From Eubacteriales bacterium (GTDB lineage: Bacteria; Bacillota; Clostridia; Lachnospirales; Lachnospiraceae): a stretch of DNA of 64,000 nt. Every line of letters begins with the position of its first letter. Position 1 is the first letter of the stretch. The DNA lies in assembly GCA_030536855.1 (NCBI GenBank), contig JAUNPK010000013.1:1-64000 (forward strand). The letters run 5' to 3'. Below, one piece after another: positions 1 to 9,865 of the stretch. The notes under the pieces were generated by a model, which did not search any database, was not told the DNA's origin, and saw only the letters and a list, made by a program, of their open reading frames with translations. A program made the position numbers and the translations under genes.

Positions 1-219
1 TTGTAGGAAGAAGTCGAAAGACGGACGGATAGAACAAAGAGAGTTATCTTCAACAGGTGAAACATGAGAGAAGAAGTGAGAACCTGAAGAAAGTGAAAAC
101 TTGAAAGAACAAGTATAAGCTTGAAAGAAGACGGATGGTATGATATATTTAATGTGCAGTTTTGAAGATGCAATCCTTCAGTTCTAATGGATTGAGGTTT
201 AATAGTGAAAAATAATTGG
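1..219. other. No recognisable gene; purine-rich stretch
   Basis: The first 200 bases are strongly purine-rich on this strand, with repeated GAAAG and GAAGA runs. Frame 2 is open from the window edge to a TGA at 62-64 and could be the tail of a gene starting outside the window, but about 20 residues are not enough to recognise. I see no other coding signal. Confidence 0.4.
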
Positions 220-256
220 ATGTGTAGGCTTTATTTTATGCCTGCACATTTTTTAT
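220..256 (+). terminator. Intrinsic terminator
   Basis: A ten-base stem with one mismatch (220-229 with 240-249) is followed directly by a T-rich run. It separates whatever is transcribed from the left from the cheV promoter. Confidence 0.7.
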
Positions 257-287
257 TTATATATTTGATATATATTTATTTTTTTCA

Positions 288-316
288 TTGAAATTATTAC
301 AGCTATTTGGTATAAT
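288..316 (+). promoter_or_regulatory. Sigma-A promoter of cheV
   Basis: TTGAAA at 288-293 and TATAAT at 311-316 are separated by exactly 17 bases, about 40 bases before the start codon at 359. Confidence 0.75.
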
Positions 317-358
317 CATAGCAGAAAGTTAGTACGTGAACTTATGGAGGAATTTAAT

Positions 359-1255
359 ATGGAAACTAATATTTTGATTGAAAGCGGTACTAATGAGCTT
401 GAGGTTTTAGAATTTATTGTTGGAAACAATCATTATGGTATTAATGTTGCCAAGGTTAAAGAGATTGTTAATTTTAATAAAGTAACTCCGGTTCCTAATT
501 CCCATCCTTGTGTTGAGGGTATTTTTATGCCAAGAGACTTAATAATTACAGTGGTTGATTTGGCTAAAGTAATAAAAGCTCCTGACTCAGGAGATAATTC
601 CAAGGATATGTTTATTATAACTAATTTTAATAAACTTAATGTTGCATTCCATGTTAGTGCTGTTATTGGTATTCATAGAGTTTCATGGGCTGATATTATA
701 ACACCGGATTCAACGATAAGCAGTGTTGATAGCGGAATTGCAACAGGAATTGTTAAAATTGACGGGCAGTTGATTATTATTCTTGATTTTGAGAGAATTG
801 TGTCAGATATTAGTCCTGAGACAGGACTTAGGATGTCTGATATTGCAAAGCTTGAGGGACGTTCAAGAAATGAGTCTCACATTTTGATTGCAGAGGATTC
901 TCCATTGCTTATAAAGTTAATTTCGGATTCATTATCTAAGTCAGGATACAGTAATCTTACACTTTGCCATAATGGTCAGGAGGCGTGGGATTACCTTGAG
1001 AATGCAAAGGCCGGACAAGTTCCGTTAGACGTTGACTGTGTTATAACTGATTTGGAGATGCCATTAATGGATGGACACAGGTTAACTAAATTGATAAAGA
1101 CAGATGATGTTTTGAAATCAATTCCGGTTGTTATTTTCTCTTCTTTGATTAATGAACAGATGAGGGCTAAGGGCGAGAGCCTTGGAGCTGATATACAGTT
1201 ATCTAAACCTGAAATTGGCAAGCTGGTTTCAGAGATTGATAAGTTATTAAGATAA
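359..1255 (+). CDS. cheV: CheV-type chemotaxis coupling protein (CheW plus receiver)
   Basis: This 298-residue cytoplasmic protein joins a CheW domain (about residues 12-152) to a response-regulator receiver (about 173-298). CheV proteins couple chemoreceptors to the CheA kinase, and phosphorylation of the receiver tunes the coupling. In the receiver the acidic pair E179-D180, the phospho-acceptor D231 in DLEMP, a Ser-Ser in the beta-4 position and the Lys of LSKPE are all visible. The start at 359 is preferred over the ATG at 344 because the GGAGG at 346-350 lies 8 bases before it and would otherwise sit inside the gene. It has its own promoter and terminator and so is probably monocistronic. 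Two chemoreceptors occur elsewhere in the window (5960-7708, 51305-52801). Confidence 0.9.
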   Translation: METNILIESGTNELEVLEFIVGNNHYGINVAKVKEIVNFNKVTPVPNSHPCVEGIFMPRDLIITVVDLAKVIKAPDSGDNSKDMFIITNFNKLNVAFHVSAVIGIHRVSWADIITPDSTISSVDSGIATGIVKIDGQLIIILDFERIVSDISPETGLRMSDIAKLEGRSRNESHILIAEDSPLLIKLISDSLSKSGYSNLTLCHNGQEAWDYLENAKAGQVPLDVDCVITDLEMPLMDGHRLTKLIKTDDVLKSIPVVIFSSLINEQMRAKGESLGADIQLSKPEIGKLVSEIDKLLR

Positions 1256-1282
1256 TTTTCTCATTTTTTACACTTCCTCTTT

Positions 1283-1319
1283 GGTGCTGTTCTTCTATGG
1301 GCAGCACCTACTTTTTTGT
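1283..1319 (+). terminator. Intrinsic terminator after cheV
   Basis: A perfect GGTGCTG/CAGCACC stem (1283-1289, 1302-1308) is followed by a T-run. Confidence 0.8.
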
Positions 1320-1364
1320 AAATTTTTTTTCGAAAACGATTACGTTCCCAGAATGGAGATTACT

Positions 1365-1874
1365 ATGGAAAATATTATTATGGATTTATATAACGATATA
1401 TTGAATTATGATTTTGTATTGTTTGGATTTGGTTCAGAGATTAATTCACAGGATATACAATCTCTAGGTGCTACAATAAACGATTTATCAAAGAAAATAG
1501 AGCATAAGAATTATTTTATTGTGTCATCAGGTAAGGATAATATTCTTTGTGATTTAGAAATAAATAAAAAGCGTATTACATATCCATATCTGGCAGAAAG
1601 TAACGAAAACGAAAGCAAACAATGGGATCTTTACAATAAATGGTTATCTGCAACTATGGGTAAAAAGTTACTTCTTGTTGAATTGGGTGAAGGTTTTAAT
1701 AATCCGAATATTATCAGATGGCCTTTTGAAAGGATTACTATGATTAATAATAGTGCAAAAATGTATCGTTCTCATTCTACATTTTATCAGATCCCAAAGG
1801 AATTGAATGAAAGGGCCGTAACTATTGAGAAAAATGGATTTACAACTTTAAAAGAACTTGTGAAATGTTGTTAA
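1365..1874 (+). CDS. Short Sir2-like protein
   Basis: This 169-residue protein resembles the C-terminal half of the small Sir2-like (NAD-dependent deacylase superfamily) proteins common in Clostridia. The stretch LLLVELGEGFNNPNIIRWPF followed by a strand and MYRSHSTFYQIP is what I recognise. Those proteins are normally longer and begin with a GAGxS NAD-binding loop. Here only FGFGSEIN near residue 18 could correspond, so NAD binding is doubtful. The start at 1365 has GGAG six bases upstream; the longer reading from 1281 would run through the cheV terminator. No operon partner is evident. The assignment rests on pattern memory, and catalytic activity should not be assumed. Confidence 0.5.
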   Translation: MENIIMDLYNDILNYDFVLFGFGSEINSQDIQSLGATINDLSKKIEHKNYFIVSSGKDNILCDLEINKKRITYPYLAESNENESKQWDLYNKWLSATMGKKLLLVELGEGFNNPNIIRWPFERITMINNSAKMYRSHSTFYQIPKELNERAVTIEKNGFTTLKELVKCC

Positions 1875-1928
1875 AACAGTGTATTTATGGTAATATTTTT
1901 CTATATTACATGATTGGTGGTGGTAACC

Positions 1929-3743
1929 TTGGCTAATGAAGAAGATTATCTCGATAATTTATTAAAATCCATGTCTGATGATGGAAAGAATACAAATAAT
2001 GACATAGATCCTGAGGAACAGCTTATAACAAATCAGGTAAAGGAAGCAGTGGAAAAGTCTAATGACAATAATGACTCTTTTGCTGAACTGTTTGAGGACG
2101 GAGAGGGAATATCTTCTGATGATGTTTCTTCCTTTTCAGGGAAGAATATAGATTCCTTACTCGAGGAGATTATGAATGTTCCTGACCATGATCCTGAAGA
2201 TTATCATTTATTTTCCGAGGATCAAAATCAAGCCGAGGTTGATAAGAATATTAATGATGAATTGCCAAAAGAAGAATTATCAGGTAATCCGGATGATATT
2301 GCAAGAATGGCAATGGAGGCTGAACAGAAATTAAATGACGAATCTATAGCGGAGAAGATGGCTAAAGATGAGGCTGCTGATCAGGCCTTGAATGAGATGC
2401 TGGATAATACAGATGTTTCTGAAGCATCGCAAGCGGTGATTACTCCGGAAGATACAGGAGATGATTCAGAATTATCAGAGAGTGAAATTGAGCGTCTTGT
2501 TAATATGGATCTCGATGGTATCATCGAAGATGTAACATCCGATAGTGTTTCAATTGATGAGTTGTTTGGAACTGAATCAAATGTTGATGAAAAATCAGAC
2601 TTAAACAGTGATAATGAAGTTCATGATACATCTATGAAAGATCAGGATAGTGATGTTTCATCAGCGGAAGCATTGGGGTTGTCAATGCAGGAAAAAGAAG
2701 GGATCCCTACAAAAAAGAAAAAAGGTATTTTCTCAATCATCAAAGATATATTCTTCGAGAGTCTGGATGATGAAGAAAATTCTGAAACCGAAGAAGGCAA
2801 GAAGAAAAAGAAAAAAGATAAAGATAAAAATAAAAAATCACAAAAAACGGGCATGGAATCATCAGACAACGATGCAGGCAATGTTAAGGAAAAAGATGAA
2901 AATGAGCAACTGATTGAAGATACATTTCAGGGAAAAGATTCGTTAGATGATGCCAGAGCTCCTAAGAAAGGTTTCTTTGCCAGATTAAAGTACAGATTAC
3001 AAGTATTTAAGGAAAAACAGGCTGCAGAAGATATTGCAGAGCAGGAAGCAGAAGAATTAGAGGCAGAAGAAAAGAAAAAAAATAAAGAGGCAAAAAAAGC
3101 TGCAGCTATAGAAAAGAAAGAACAGGCTAAAAAAGAGAAAGAAAGTAAGCCAAAGAAAGAAAAACCAAAGAAAGCTCCAAAGCCTAAAAAAGAGAAGAAA
3201 CCGAAAGAACCGCCGAAACCGGGAGATATATTAAAGATAAAACCTATGTCTATAGTTTTATTTATTCTTTTTATAGCCGGAATAATCGTGCTAATACAGA
3301 TTTCCAATATAAGTGTAAATTACAATAATAAAGTCTCTGTTGCTAAAGGGTATTATGAGAATGGAGATTACAGTAAGGCGTATAGTAAGCTTGACGGATT
3401 AAAGCTTAATGGAAATGATAAGACCTTATACAGACAGACCAGAGTAATTATGTATGTTCAAAGACAGTATGAGTCATATAGTAATTATATTAAACTTAAT
3501 ATGAACACAGAAGCCTTGGATGCATTGATTAAAGGGGTTGACCGATATTATACATATAAATCAGAGGCTGAAGAATTAGGTGTTGAAGATAAAATGACAG
3601 ATATGTATAATATGATTATTCTTGCGTTGAGAGATACATTTAAAATATCTGAAACGGAAGCAATCAGTCTTAGAGATTTGTCAGATAAAGACTTTACAAA
3701 TTATTATTATAAAATACAAGCATATGGAGAGGCAGTTAAATGA
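1929..3743 (+). CDS. Large charged single-pass membrane protein of unknown function
   Basis: I cannot name the family of this 604-residue protein. Roughly the first 260 residues are strongly acidic and Asp/Glu/Ser-rich. Residues from about 260 to 435 are Lys/Glu-rich and probably helical or coiled. One transmembrane segment (SIVLFILFIAGIIVLIQI) lies near residue 440, and a 140-residue C-terminal domain outside follows, whose opening (GYYENGDYSKAYSKL) looks TPR-like. The topology would be N-terminus in, C-terminus out. The start is probably the TTG at 1929 with GGTGGTGG just upstream; TTG at 1914 is in frame too. Its last codon overlaps the hisH start by four bases (ATGA), so it is translationally coupled to hisH, although nothing suggests a role in histidine synthesis. 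Confidence 0.6.
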   Translation: MANEEDYLDNLLKSMSDDGKNTNNDIDPEEQLITNQVKEAVEKSNDNNDSFAELFEDGEGISSDDVSSFSGKNIDSLLEEIMNVPDHDPEDYHLFSEDQNQAEVDKNINDELPKEELSGNPDDIARMAMEAEQKLNDESIAEKMAKDEAADQALNEMLDNTDVSEASQAVITPEDTGDDSELSESEIERLVNMDLDGIIEDVTSDSVSIDELFGTESNVDEKSDLNSDNEVHDTSMKDQDSDVSSAEALGLSMQEKEGIPTKKKKGIFSIIKDIFFESLDDEENSETEEGKKKKKKDKDKNKKSQKTGMESSDNDAGNVKEKDENEQLIEDTFQGKDSLDDARAPKKGFFARLKYRLQVFKEKQAAEDIAEQEAEELEAEEKKKNKEAKKAAAIEKKEQAKKEKESKPKKEKPKKAPKPKKEKKPKEPPKPGDILKIKPMSIVLFILFIAGIIVLIQISNISVNYNNKVSVAKGYYENGDYSKAYSKLDGLKLNGNDKTLYRQTRVIMYVQRQYESYSNYIKLNMNTEALDALIKGVDRYYTYKSEAEELGVEDKMTDMYNMIILALRDTFKISETEAISLRDLSDKDFTNYYYKIQAYGEAVK

Positions 3744-4345
3744 TAGCAGTTATTGATTATGATGCAGGAAATCTAAAAAGTGTTGAAAAGGCATTGATTT
3801 CGTTGGGAGAGGAAGTTGTTGTTTCAAGGGATTCAGGTGAAATTTTACAGGCAGATAAAGTTATCCTGCCGGGAGTGGGTTCCTTTGGAGATGCAATGAA
3901 TAATCTTGATCATTTTGGTTTAGTTGACACTATTAAAAATGTCGCAAAACAAGGCAAACCATTTTTAGGCATTTGCCTGGGATTACAGCTGTTATTTAAA
4001 GAAAGCGACGAAACTCCCGGAGCAGAAGGATTGGATATATTACCTGGAAAAATATTAAAGATTCCACCGCAGGAAGGCTTAAAGATTCCTCATATGGGAT
4101 GGAATTCCCTGAATATTAAGGATGGTGCAAAGCTTTTCAAAGGTATTGCACCTAATCCTTATGTATATTTTGTTCATTCCTATTATTTAAAAGCTTCTGA
4201 TGAATCTATTGTGGCAGCGTCTACTGAATATTCCACACATATTCATGCTTCCGTTGAAAGTGGCAATATATTTGCCTGCCAGTTCCATCCGGAGAAGAGC
4301 AGCGATGTGGGATTAAAGATACTTAAGAATTTTGCAGAACTATAG
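3740..4345 (+). CDS. hisH: Imidazole glycerol phosphate synthase, glutaminase subunit HisH
   Basis: HisH hydrolyses glutamine and channels ammonia to HisF, which builds imidazole glycerol phosphate and AICAR in histidine synthesis. This is a class I glutamine amidotransferase of normal length (201 residues). The nucleophile C79 sits in GICLG, and the H183/E185 pair completes the triad in FHPEK. The oxyanion strand PGVGSFG is present. It overlaps the upstream membrane-protein gene by ATGA and is followed 12 bases later by hisF. No other his genes are in the window, so the pathway is split. Confidence 0.95.
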   Translation: MIAVIDYDAGNLKSVEKALISLGEEVVVSRDSGEILQADKVILPGVGSFGDAMNNLDHFGLVDTIKNVAKQGKPFLGICLGLQLLFKESDETPGAEGLDILPGKILKIPPQEGLKIPHMGWNSLNIKDGAKLFKGIAPNPYVYFVHSYYLKASDESIVAASTEYSTHIHASVESGNIFACQFHPEKSSDVGLKILKNFAEL

Positions 4346-4357
4346 ATTGGAGTAGAT

Positions 4358-5119
4358 ATGTTTACAAAAAGAATTATACCTTGCCTTGACTGCAAGGACG
4401 GCAGAGTAGTAAAAGGAACAAATTTTGTAGATTTAAGAGATGCAGGAGACCCGGTTGAGGTTGCATCCATGTACGATAAATCAGGTGCAGATGAATTGGT
4501 ATTTCTCGATATAACTGCATCCAGTGATGGTAGAAATACCACAGTGGATCTTGTAAGAAGAGTGGCTGAGAAAGTGTTTATTCCATTTACTGTTGGAGGC
4601 GGAATTCGTAGTGTTGAAGATTTTAAAGTGCTTTTAAGAGAAGGGGCAGATAAGATTTCAATTAACTCTGCAGCTATAATGAACCCTAATCTTATTTCAG
4701 AGGCTGCGGACAAGTTTGGAAGTCAGTGTGTAGTTGTTGCTATAGACGCAAAGAGACAGGATGACGGACATTGGAGCATTTACAAGAACGGTGGTAGAGT
4801 TGATATGCACATGGATGCTGTAGAATGGGCCGTTAAAGCTGAAAAATTAGGAGCAGGAGAAATTCTACTGACCAGTATGGATTGTGATGGGACAAAGGCA
4901 GGATATGATATTGAACTTACAAACATGATTGCTTCAAATGTATCAATACCTGTAATTGCTTCCGGAGGTGCCGGAAATATGGAGCATTTTTATGATGCAT
5001 TTACCAAAGGTAAAGCAGATGCAGCTTTGGCCGCTTCACTGTTTCATTATAAAGAAATGGAAATTATGGAACTTAAGAAGTATCTTGCTAAGAAAAATGT
5101 ACCTATGAGAATGATTTGA
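4358..5119 (+). CDS. hisF: Imidazole glycerol phosphate synthase, cyclase subunit HisF
   Basis: HisF is the (beta/alpha)8 barrel that uses HisH-derived ammonia to convert PRFAR to imidazole glycerol phosphate and AICAR. The 253 residues are full length. The catalytic aspartates D11 (CLDCKDG) and D130 (VVVAIDAK) and the phosphate-binding loops TVGGGIRS and ASGGAGN are visible. It forms a two-gene unit with hisH just upstream and probably shares its transcript. Confidence 0.96.
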   Translation: MFTKRIIPCLDCKDGRVVKGTNFVDLRDAGDPVEVASMYDKSGADELVFLDITASSDGRNTTVDLVRRVAEKVFIPFTVGGGIRSVEDFKVLLREGADKISINSAAIMNPNLISEAADKFGSQCVVVAIDAKRQDDGHWSIYKNGGRVDMHMDAVEWAVKAEKLGAGEILLTSMDCDGTKAGYDIELTNMIASNVSIPVIASGGAGNMEHFYDAFTKGKADAALAASLFHYKEMEIMELKKYLAKKNVPMRMI

Positions 5120-5150
5120 TTTATGTTAATTACCAAAGGGAGTATTAGAT

Positions 5151-5825
5151 ATGTCAATGATAACTAATGATTGGAAAGATGCGCTACAAGGTGAATTCAG
5201 CAAGGATTATTACAAAAAACTATATACATTTGTAAAAGATGAATATAGTAAAACTGTTGTATATCCACCGGCAGATGATATATTTAATGCATTTCATTTT
5301 ACACCTTTAAAGGATGTTAAGGTTTTGATTTTAGGACAGGATCCTTATCATGAGGTTAATCAGGCCCATGGGTTGAGTTTTTCAGTTTTACCCGGAAATC
5401 CTATTCCTAAGTCATTACAGAACATTTATAAGGAATTGCAGGATGATATAGGATGTTATTATCCTAATAATGGTTATTTGAAAAAATGGGCGGATCAGGG
5501 TGTGCTTCTTCTTAACACCGTATTGACAGTAAGAGCTCACAATGCAAATTCACATCAGGGAATGGGATGGGAATATTTTACAGATGCTGTTATTAATGCT
5601 GTTAACAGTCAGGACAGGCCTATTGTCTATATGCTTTGGGGTTCACCGGCACAAAGGAAGATTCCTATGCTGACAAATTCCAAACACCTTATATTAAAAG
5701 CTCCACATCCAAGTCCATTATCGGCATACAGAGGATTCTTTGGATGTAAACATTTTAGCAAATGTAATGAATTTCTTAGGGCTAACGGCGTTGAACCTAT
5801 TGATTGGCAGATTGAGAATATCTAG
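5151..5825 (+). CDS. ung: Uracil-DNA glycosylase (family 1)
   Basis: Ung excises uracil from DNA as the first step of base excision repair. The 224-residue protein has the water-activating GQDPYH motif (D64) and the leucine-loop motif HPSPLS (H186), both diagnostic of family 1. GGGAG lies eight bases before the ATG at 5151. It is the last gene before a strong terminator shared with the converging chemoreceptor. Confidence 0.96.
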   Translation: MSMITNDWKDALQGEFSKDYYKKLYTFVKDEYSKTVVYPPADDIFNAFHFTPLKDVKVLILGQDPYHEVNQAHGLSFSVLPGNPIPKSLQNIYKELQDDIGCYYPNNGYLKKWADQGVLLLNTVLTVRAHNANSHQGMGWEYFTDAVINAVNSQDRPIVYMLWGSPAQRKIPMLTNSKHLILKAPHPSPLSAYRGFFGCKHFSKCNEFLRANGVEPIDWQIENI

Positions 5826-5854
5826 AATTATTGAATTTATTATTTTATTTAACA

Positions 5855-5906
5855 AAAAAACTTGCACCCACATTGATGATGTATCAGTGGTGCAAGTTTC
5901 TTTATT
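5855..5906. terminator. Bidirectional terminator between ung and the chemoreceptor
   Basis: An 11-bp stem (5858-5868 with 5889-5899) carries an A-run on its left and T-rich sequence on its right, so it can end transcription of both converging genes. Confidence 0.8.
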
Positions 5907-5959
5907 TTATATATTATTTTGTATATTGTGGAATAATATATTGCAGAGTTGCTATATGA

Positions 5960-7708
5960 TTACAATTGGAAAGTACTCATTTCTTCTTCAAGTGTATTGG
6001 CTATATTATTAAGTTTAGTTACATTTTCAGCAATTTCGTTTACTATATTACGAACTTCACTCATTGATGCGCTGGTCTCTTCTGTGCTGGCTGCATTTTC
6101 CTGTGCAATGGCAGTAAGATTCTGTACTACATCCACAACACTTACTCTTGCATCGTCCATATCCTGAACACTTCCGTTAATATTTTCAATCTGTCCGAAA
6201 GCATCATTAAGTTCTGAATTAAATGTATCGAAAATTGAAGTTAATTTTTCAACATAAGAGCTTTGCTTATAGATGATTTCTTTAACTTCATTCATTGTTT
6301 TAACGGCCTCTTCTGAATCACTTATAAGAAGGTTGGAAATCTGTTCTATTTGTTTAGCAGATTCGCTTGACTGTTCTGCAAGCTTTTGAATCTGTGAAGC
6401 TACAACAGCAAAACCTCGTCCTGATTCTCCGGCTCTTGCAGCTTCAATTGAAGCGTTGAGAGAGAGGAGATTAGTTTCTTCTGAAATGGAAGAAATGATT
6501 TCTGTAACTTCTCTGATACGTAACGCTGATTTATTGGTTGTGTTAGTCTGCTTGGCAATAGTGTCAATAGATGTCTTACTGTCTTCGTTAATTTTATCAA
6601 GCTCTTCAAGGGACTTAATAATTGATGAATTGGAAGATTTCAGATTGTCCATATTATTCTTCAAGGATTCACTTCTTGAACCTGCGTCGGAAATCATAGA
6701 TCCAATTGAAACGACATTTTCGGTTGCGGTCTGAGTATCTTCAGCCTGTGAACTGGCTCCCTGAGCAATATCATTTACAGCAAGTTCAATCTGTTCCACA
6801 GAACGGTTAGTGCTGGATAAATTATCATCAAGGTCATTTGATGCCGTAAGCAAAGTGACACTCAGATCTTTCATGGTGGAAACGATTTTATGCAGGGATA
6901 AACGCATATCTTTTATTCCACGGGACATTTTGCCGATTTCATCTTTACGTTTGCAAAGCTTTTCTTCGTATGCACTTTCTCTTAAGTTTAAAGATGAGAT
7001 TTCTTCCACGTTTCCGGTTAATAAATTTATAGGTCTTGCAATCATTTCAGCAATCACAATAGCAGCAAATCCTCCAATGATTATAGCTATTATTCCTATT
7101 GCTATTGATACTGACATCATTCTGTTTATAGGATGGAAAATTTCTTTTTCATCAGCGGTCATTATTATTATTAATTTCTGGTCAGAAGATATATAGTAAG
7201 ATGCATATTTTATTGCACCTTTAAAATCATATTCTACAAATCCTGAATCAAGTTTTTTACCTGCTGAAAGTTCCGCAACAAGTTGTTTAACAGCCGCATT
7301 TTCAACAGATTTTCCTATTTTGTCTGCGGTAGGGTGCCACAGCATTGTTCCTGTATTATCAACAACATACATATAACTGGAGTCAATACCTTCAAGACAG
7401 GCTTTTTCAATTTCTTCGCCAATAGTGGAAGCATTGGTATTTTTGTTGGTATTTACAGCATATTCAACATTTTCTCCATACACAGTTGTCATGTCAATCA
7501 TATAATTTTTAATGACATTCTTTATGTTATTTCTGGAACTGGATGTGGAGATTGCAATTACAACAACAGCAGTAAGAAGTATTCCTGCAATCACTGCAAA
7601 ATAAATTTTAGTTTTAATTGAATTTAAAAAACTTACTTTTTTACTTTTGTCTTTAGTCTTTTTTGTCATTTGTTCTTCATTTGGGTTAGTAGTAGTTTCT
7701 GCACTCAT
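5960..7708 (-). CDS. Methyl-accepting chemotaxis protein with periplasm-facing sensor
   Basis: This 582-residue chemoreceptor has a Lys-rich N-terminal cytoplasmic tail, a first membrane helix at about residues 42-62, and an extracellular sensor of about 180 residues, probably Cache-like. A second membrane helix follows near residues 240-262, then HAMP and a long signalling coiled coil. The kinase-contact hairpin reads [20 protein letters not shown]. The start at 7708 is chosen because AAAGGAG lies at 7718-7724; the longer frame up to 7807 lacks a ribosome site. The ligand cannot be inferred. It is transcribed alone and converges on ung. Confidence 0.9.
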   Translation of the reverse strand: MSAETTTNPNEEQMTKKTKDKSKKVSFLNSIKTKIYFAVIAGILLTAVVVIAISTSSSRNNIKNVIKNYMIDMTTVYGENVEYAVNTNKNTNASTIGEEIEKACLEGIDSSYMYVVDNTGTMLWHPTADKIGKSVENAAVKQLVAELSAGKKLDSGFVEYDFKGAIKYASYYISSDQKLIIIMTADEKEIFHPINRMMSVSIAIGIIAIIIGGFAAIVIAEMIARPINLLTGNVEEISSLNLRESAYEEKLCKRKDEIGKMSRGIKDMRLSLHKIVSTMKDLSVTLLTASNDLDDNLSSTNRSVEQIELAVNDIAQGASSQAEDTQTATENVVSIGSMISDAGSRSESLKNNMDNLKSSNSSIIKSLEELDKINEDSKTSIDTIAKQTNTTNKSALRIREVTEIISSISEETNLLSLNASIEAARAGESGRGFAVVASQIQKLAEQSSESAKQIEQISNLLISDSEEAVKTMNEVKEIIYKQSSYVEKLTSIFDTFNSELNDAFGQIENINGSVQDMDDARVSVVDVVQNLTAIAQENAASTEETSASMSEVRNIVNEIAENVTKLNNIANTLEEEMSTFQL

Positions 7709-7946
7709 TAATTTACGCTCCTTTCGTAGTGCATTAATTTTTGTATTAAATTTGTATTTTACGCACATATTTTCCTTTATTTTACAATAATTCAAGGAAT
7801 ATAGCAATAATTGTTATACAAATAACATAATTAATTAGAATAATTAGTACAGTACCAAAGCAGAAATTAGTGATATAATTAAACTGCTTTTATATATTAA
7901 TCAGTTTGATATACTTATTTATAATTCAGTTTTGACAGGAGATGGA

Positions 7947-8423
7947 ATGATGAATGTGGAGAAGACAAATGTGTGTCGTGTGTTGGAACAAAAGAAGATA
8001 GATTATAAATTGCACGAATATATTGATTCAGGTGCGGTAAGTGGCACTGATGTGGCTAAAGTATTGGGACAAAATCCTGATAATGCATTTAAAACCCTTG
8101 TAACCATCGGGAAGAGCAATAATCATTATGTTTTTATGGTACCGGTAGCAAAGGAGCTGAATCTGAAGAAAGCAGCAAAATGTGTGGGAGAGAAAAGTAT
8201 TGAAATGATTAAATCAAAAGAATTGTTACCCCTCACAGGATATATACACGGTGGCTGTTCACCAATAGGAATGAAGAAGTTTTTCAGGACTGTAATTGAT
8301 GAGAGTGTAAATGACTGCGAAGGAAATATATTTTTCAGCGCGGGTAAAATTGGATATCAGATAGAAACTACATTTGAAAATCTAAAAAAAGCTATAAAGA
8401 TAGAATGCGGAGATATTGTGTAA
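7947..8423 (+). CDS. ybaK: YbaK/EbsC-family Cys-tRNA(Pro) deacylase
   Basis: Members of this family hydrolyse mischarged Cys-tRNA(Pro), or other misacylated tRNAs, in trans. The 158-residue protein shows the family features: a FKTLV strand with the conserved catalytic-site Lys, VPVAKELNLKKAA, and the GYIHGGCSPIGMKK loop. The ATG at 7947 or 7950 is used with AGGAG at 7937-7941. It stands alone between the divergent chemoreceptor and fucO. Confidence 0.88.
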   Translation: MMNVEKTNVCRVLEQKKIDYKLHEYIDSGAVSGTDVAKVLGQNPDNAFKTLVTIGKSNNHYVFMVPVAKELNLKKAAKCVGEKSIEMIKSKELLPLTGYIHGGCSPIGMKKFFRTVIDESVNDCEGNIFFSAGKIGYQIETTFENLKKAIKIECGDIV

Positions 8424-8577
8424 AAAGGCGGAGCCTTCATGCTAACAATCCGGCTGGTGTATGAACTGTAACGAAAAATATGAAAAATGAATTAATTTAC
8501 TTTAATTTAATATTGTATAGTGCTATAATTAATATAAATTTATACGTATACAATTTAATAAAGGAGGATTTTAAGTT

Positions 8578-9726
8578 ATGGCAAACAGATTTGTGCTTAA
8601 TGAAACAAGTTATCATGGAGCAGGTGCAATTAAGGAAATTGCTAACGAAGTCAAGGGGAGAGGATTTAAAAAGGCATTTGTATGTTCGGATCCTGATTTG
8701 ATTAAGTTTAACGTAACAAAGAAGGTTACAGATGTATTGGATGGAGCGGGTATTGATTATGAAATTTACAGCAATATAAAGCCTAATCCAACAATCGAAA
8801 ATGTTCAGACAGGTGTGGAGAGCTTTAAGAAGAGCGGAGCTGATTGCATTATAGCAATTGGTGGAGGTTCATCAATGGATACAGCAAAGGCAATTGGTAT
8901 CGTTATTGAGAATCCTGAGTTTGCTGATATTCGTTCATTAGAGGGCGTTGCACCAACTAAGAAGAAAGCAGTTCCTATTATTGCAGTTCCAACAACAGCA
9001 GGTACTGCTGCAGAGGTTACAATTAATTATGTAATCACAGATGCAGAAAAGAACAGAAAAATGGTATGCGTGGATGTTCATGATATTCCGGTGGTTGCTG
9101 TAGTTGATCCTGATATGATGTCATCAATGCCTAAGGGACTTACAGCTGCTACAGGTATGGATGCTCTTACACATGCTATTGAAGGATATATTACAGCAGG
9201 AGCATGGGAGTTGTCAGATATGCTCCATCTTAAAGCTATTGAGGTTATTGCCAAGAATCTTCGTGGTGCAGTTAATAACACGCCTGAAGGAAGAGAAGGA
9301 ATGGCTCTTGGCCAGTACATAGCAGGAATGGGATTCTCTAATGTAGGCCTTGGTATTGTACATTCTATGGCTCATCCTTTAGGAGCTTTATATGATACTC
9401 CTCATGGTATTGCAAATGCAATTATTTTGCCTACAGTAATGGAATATAATGCACCTGCAACAGGTGAGAAGTACAGAGATATTGCAAAGGCTATGGGTGT
9501 TAAAGGCGTAGATGAAATGTCTCTTGATGATGCAAGAAAAGCAGCGATAGACGCAGTTAAGCAGTTATCAATGGATGTTGGAATACCAGCAGACCTTAAA
9601 GAGATTGTTAAGGAAGAAGACCTTGATTTCTTATCAGAGTCAGCTTATGCAGATGCATGTCGTCCTGGTAATCCAAGAGAAACAAGTGTTGCAGAAATAA
9701 AAGAGCTTTATAAGTCTTTGCTTTAA
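8578..9726 (+). CDS. fucO: Iron-containing alcohol dehydrogenase, lactaldehyde reductase (propanediol oxidoreductase) type
   Basis: FucO reduces L-lactaldehyde to 1,2-propanediol with NADH in fucose and rhamnose fermentation. This protein is 382 residues long, the FucO length, and stays close to it from the opening MANRFVLNET onward. GGGSSMD (95-101) is the nucleotide-binding loop. D195, H199, H262 and H276 fall at the expected iron-ligand positions. A strong AAGGAGG site precedes the start. No fucose or rhamnose genes flank it, so it may serve as a general fermentative alcohol dehydrogenase. The AT-rich region upstream contains a near-palindrome around ATACGTAT (8540-8550) that could be an operator. 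Confidence 0.88.
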   Translation: MANRFVLNETSYHGAGAIKEIANEVKGRGFKKAFVCSDPDLIKFNVTKKVTDVLDGAGIDYEIYSNIKPNPTIENVQTGVESFKKSGADCIIAIGGGSSMDTAKAIGIVIENPEFADIRSLEGVAPTKKKAVPIIAVPTTAGTAAEVTINYVITDAEKNRKMVCVDVHDIPVVAVVDPDMMSSMPKGLTAATGMDALTHAIEGYITAGAWELSDMLHLKAIEVIAKNLRGAVNNTPEGREGMALGQYIAGMGFSNVGLGIVHSMAHPLGALYDTPHGIANAIILPTVMEYNAPATGEKYRDIAKAMGVKGVDEMSLDDARKAAIDAVKQLSMDVGIPADLKEIVKEEDLDFLSESAYADACRPGNPRETSVAEIKELYKSLL

Positions 9727-9769
9727 TTTGGAATTTTACATTTTGTTTTATGGTCAGTAATTAAGTAAT

Positions 9770-9822
9770 AAAAAAGGATTTATCGGAAAAATTAGATAAT
9801 TTCCGGTAAATCCTTTTTTATT
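9770..9822. terminator. Intrinsic terminator after fucO
   Basis: A long stem (AAGGATTTA pairing with TAAATCCTT, extended by CGGAAA/TTTCCG) is flanked by an A-run and a T-run, so it could act on both strands. Confidence 0.85.
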
Positions 9823-9865
9823 GTTCATAGATTATTTACGTATCATGATAAGTTTTACTATATGA

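Noticed and set aside
1..64. Tail of a coding gene at the window edge
   Set aside because: About 20 codons are open in one frame, too little to support a product.
2642..3307. Phe/Ser-rich minus-strand frames opposite the charged membrane protein
   Set aside because: They are reverse readings of Lys/Glu-rich codons, without starts or ribosome sites.
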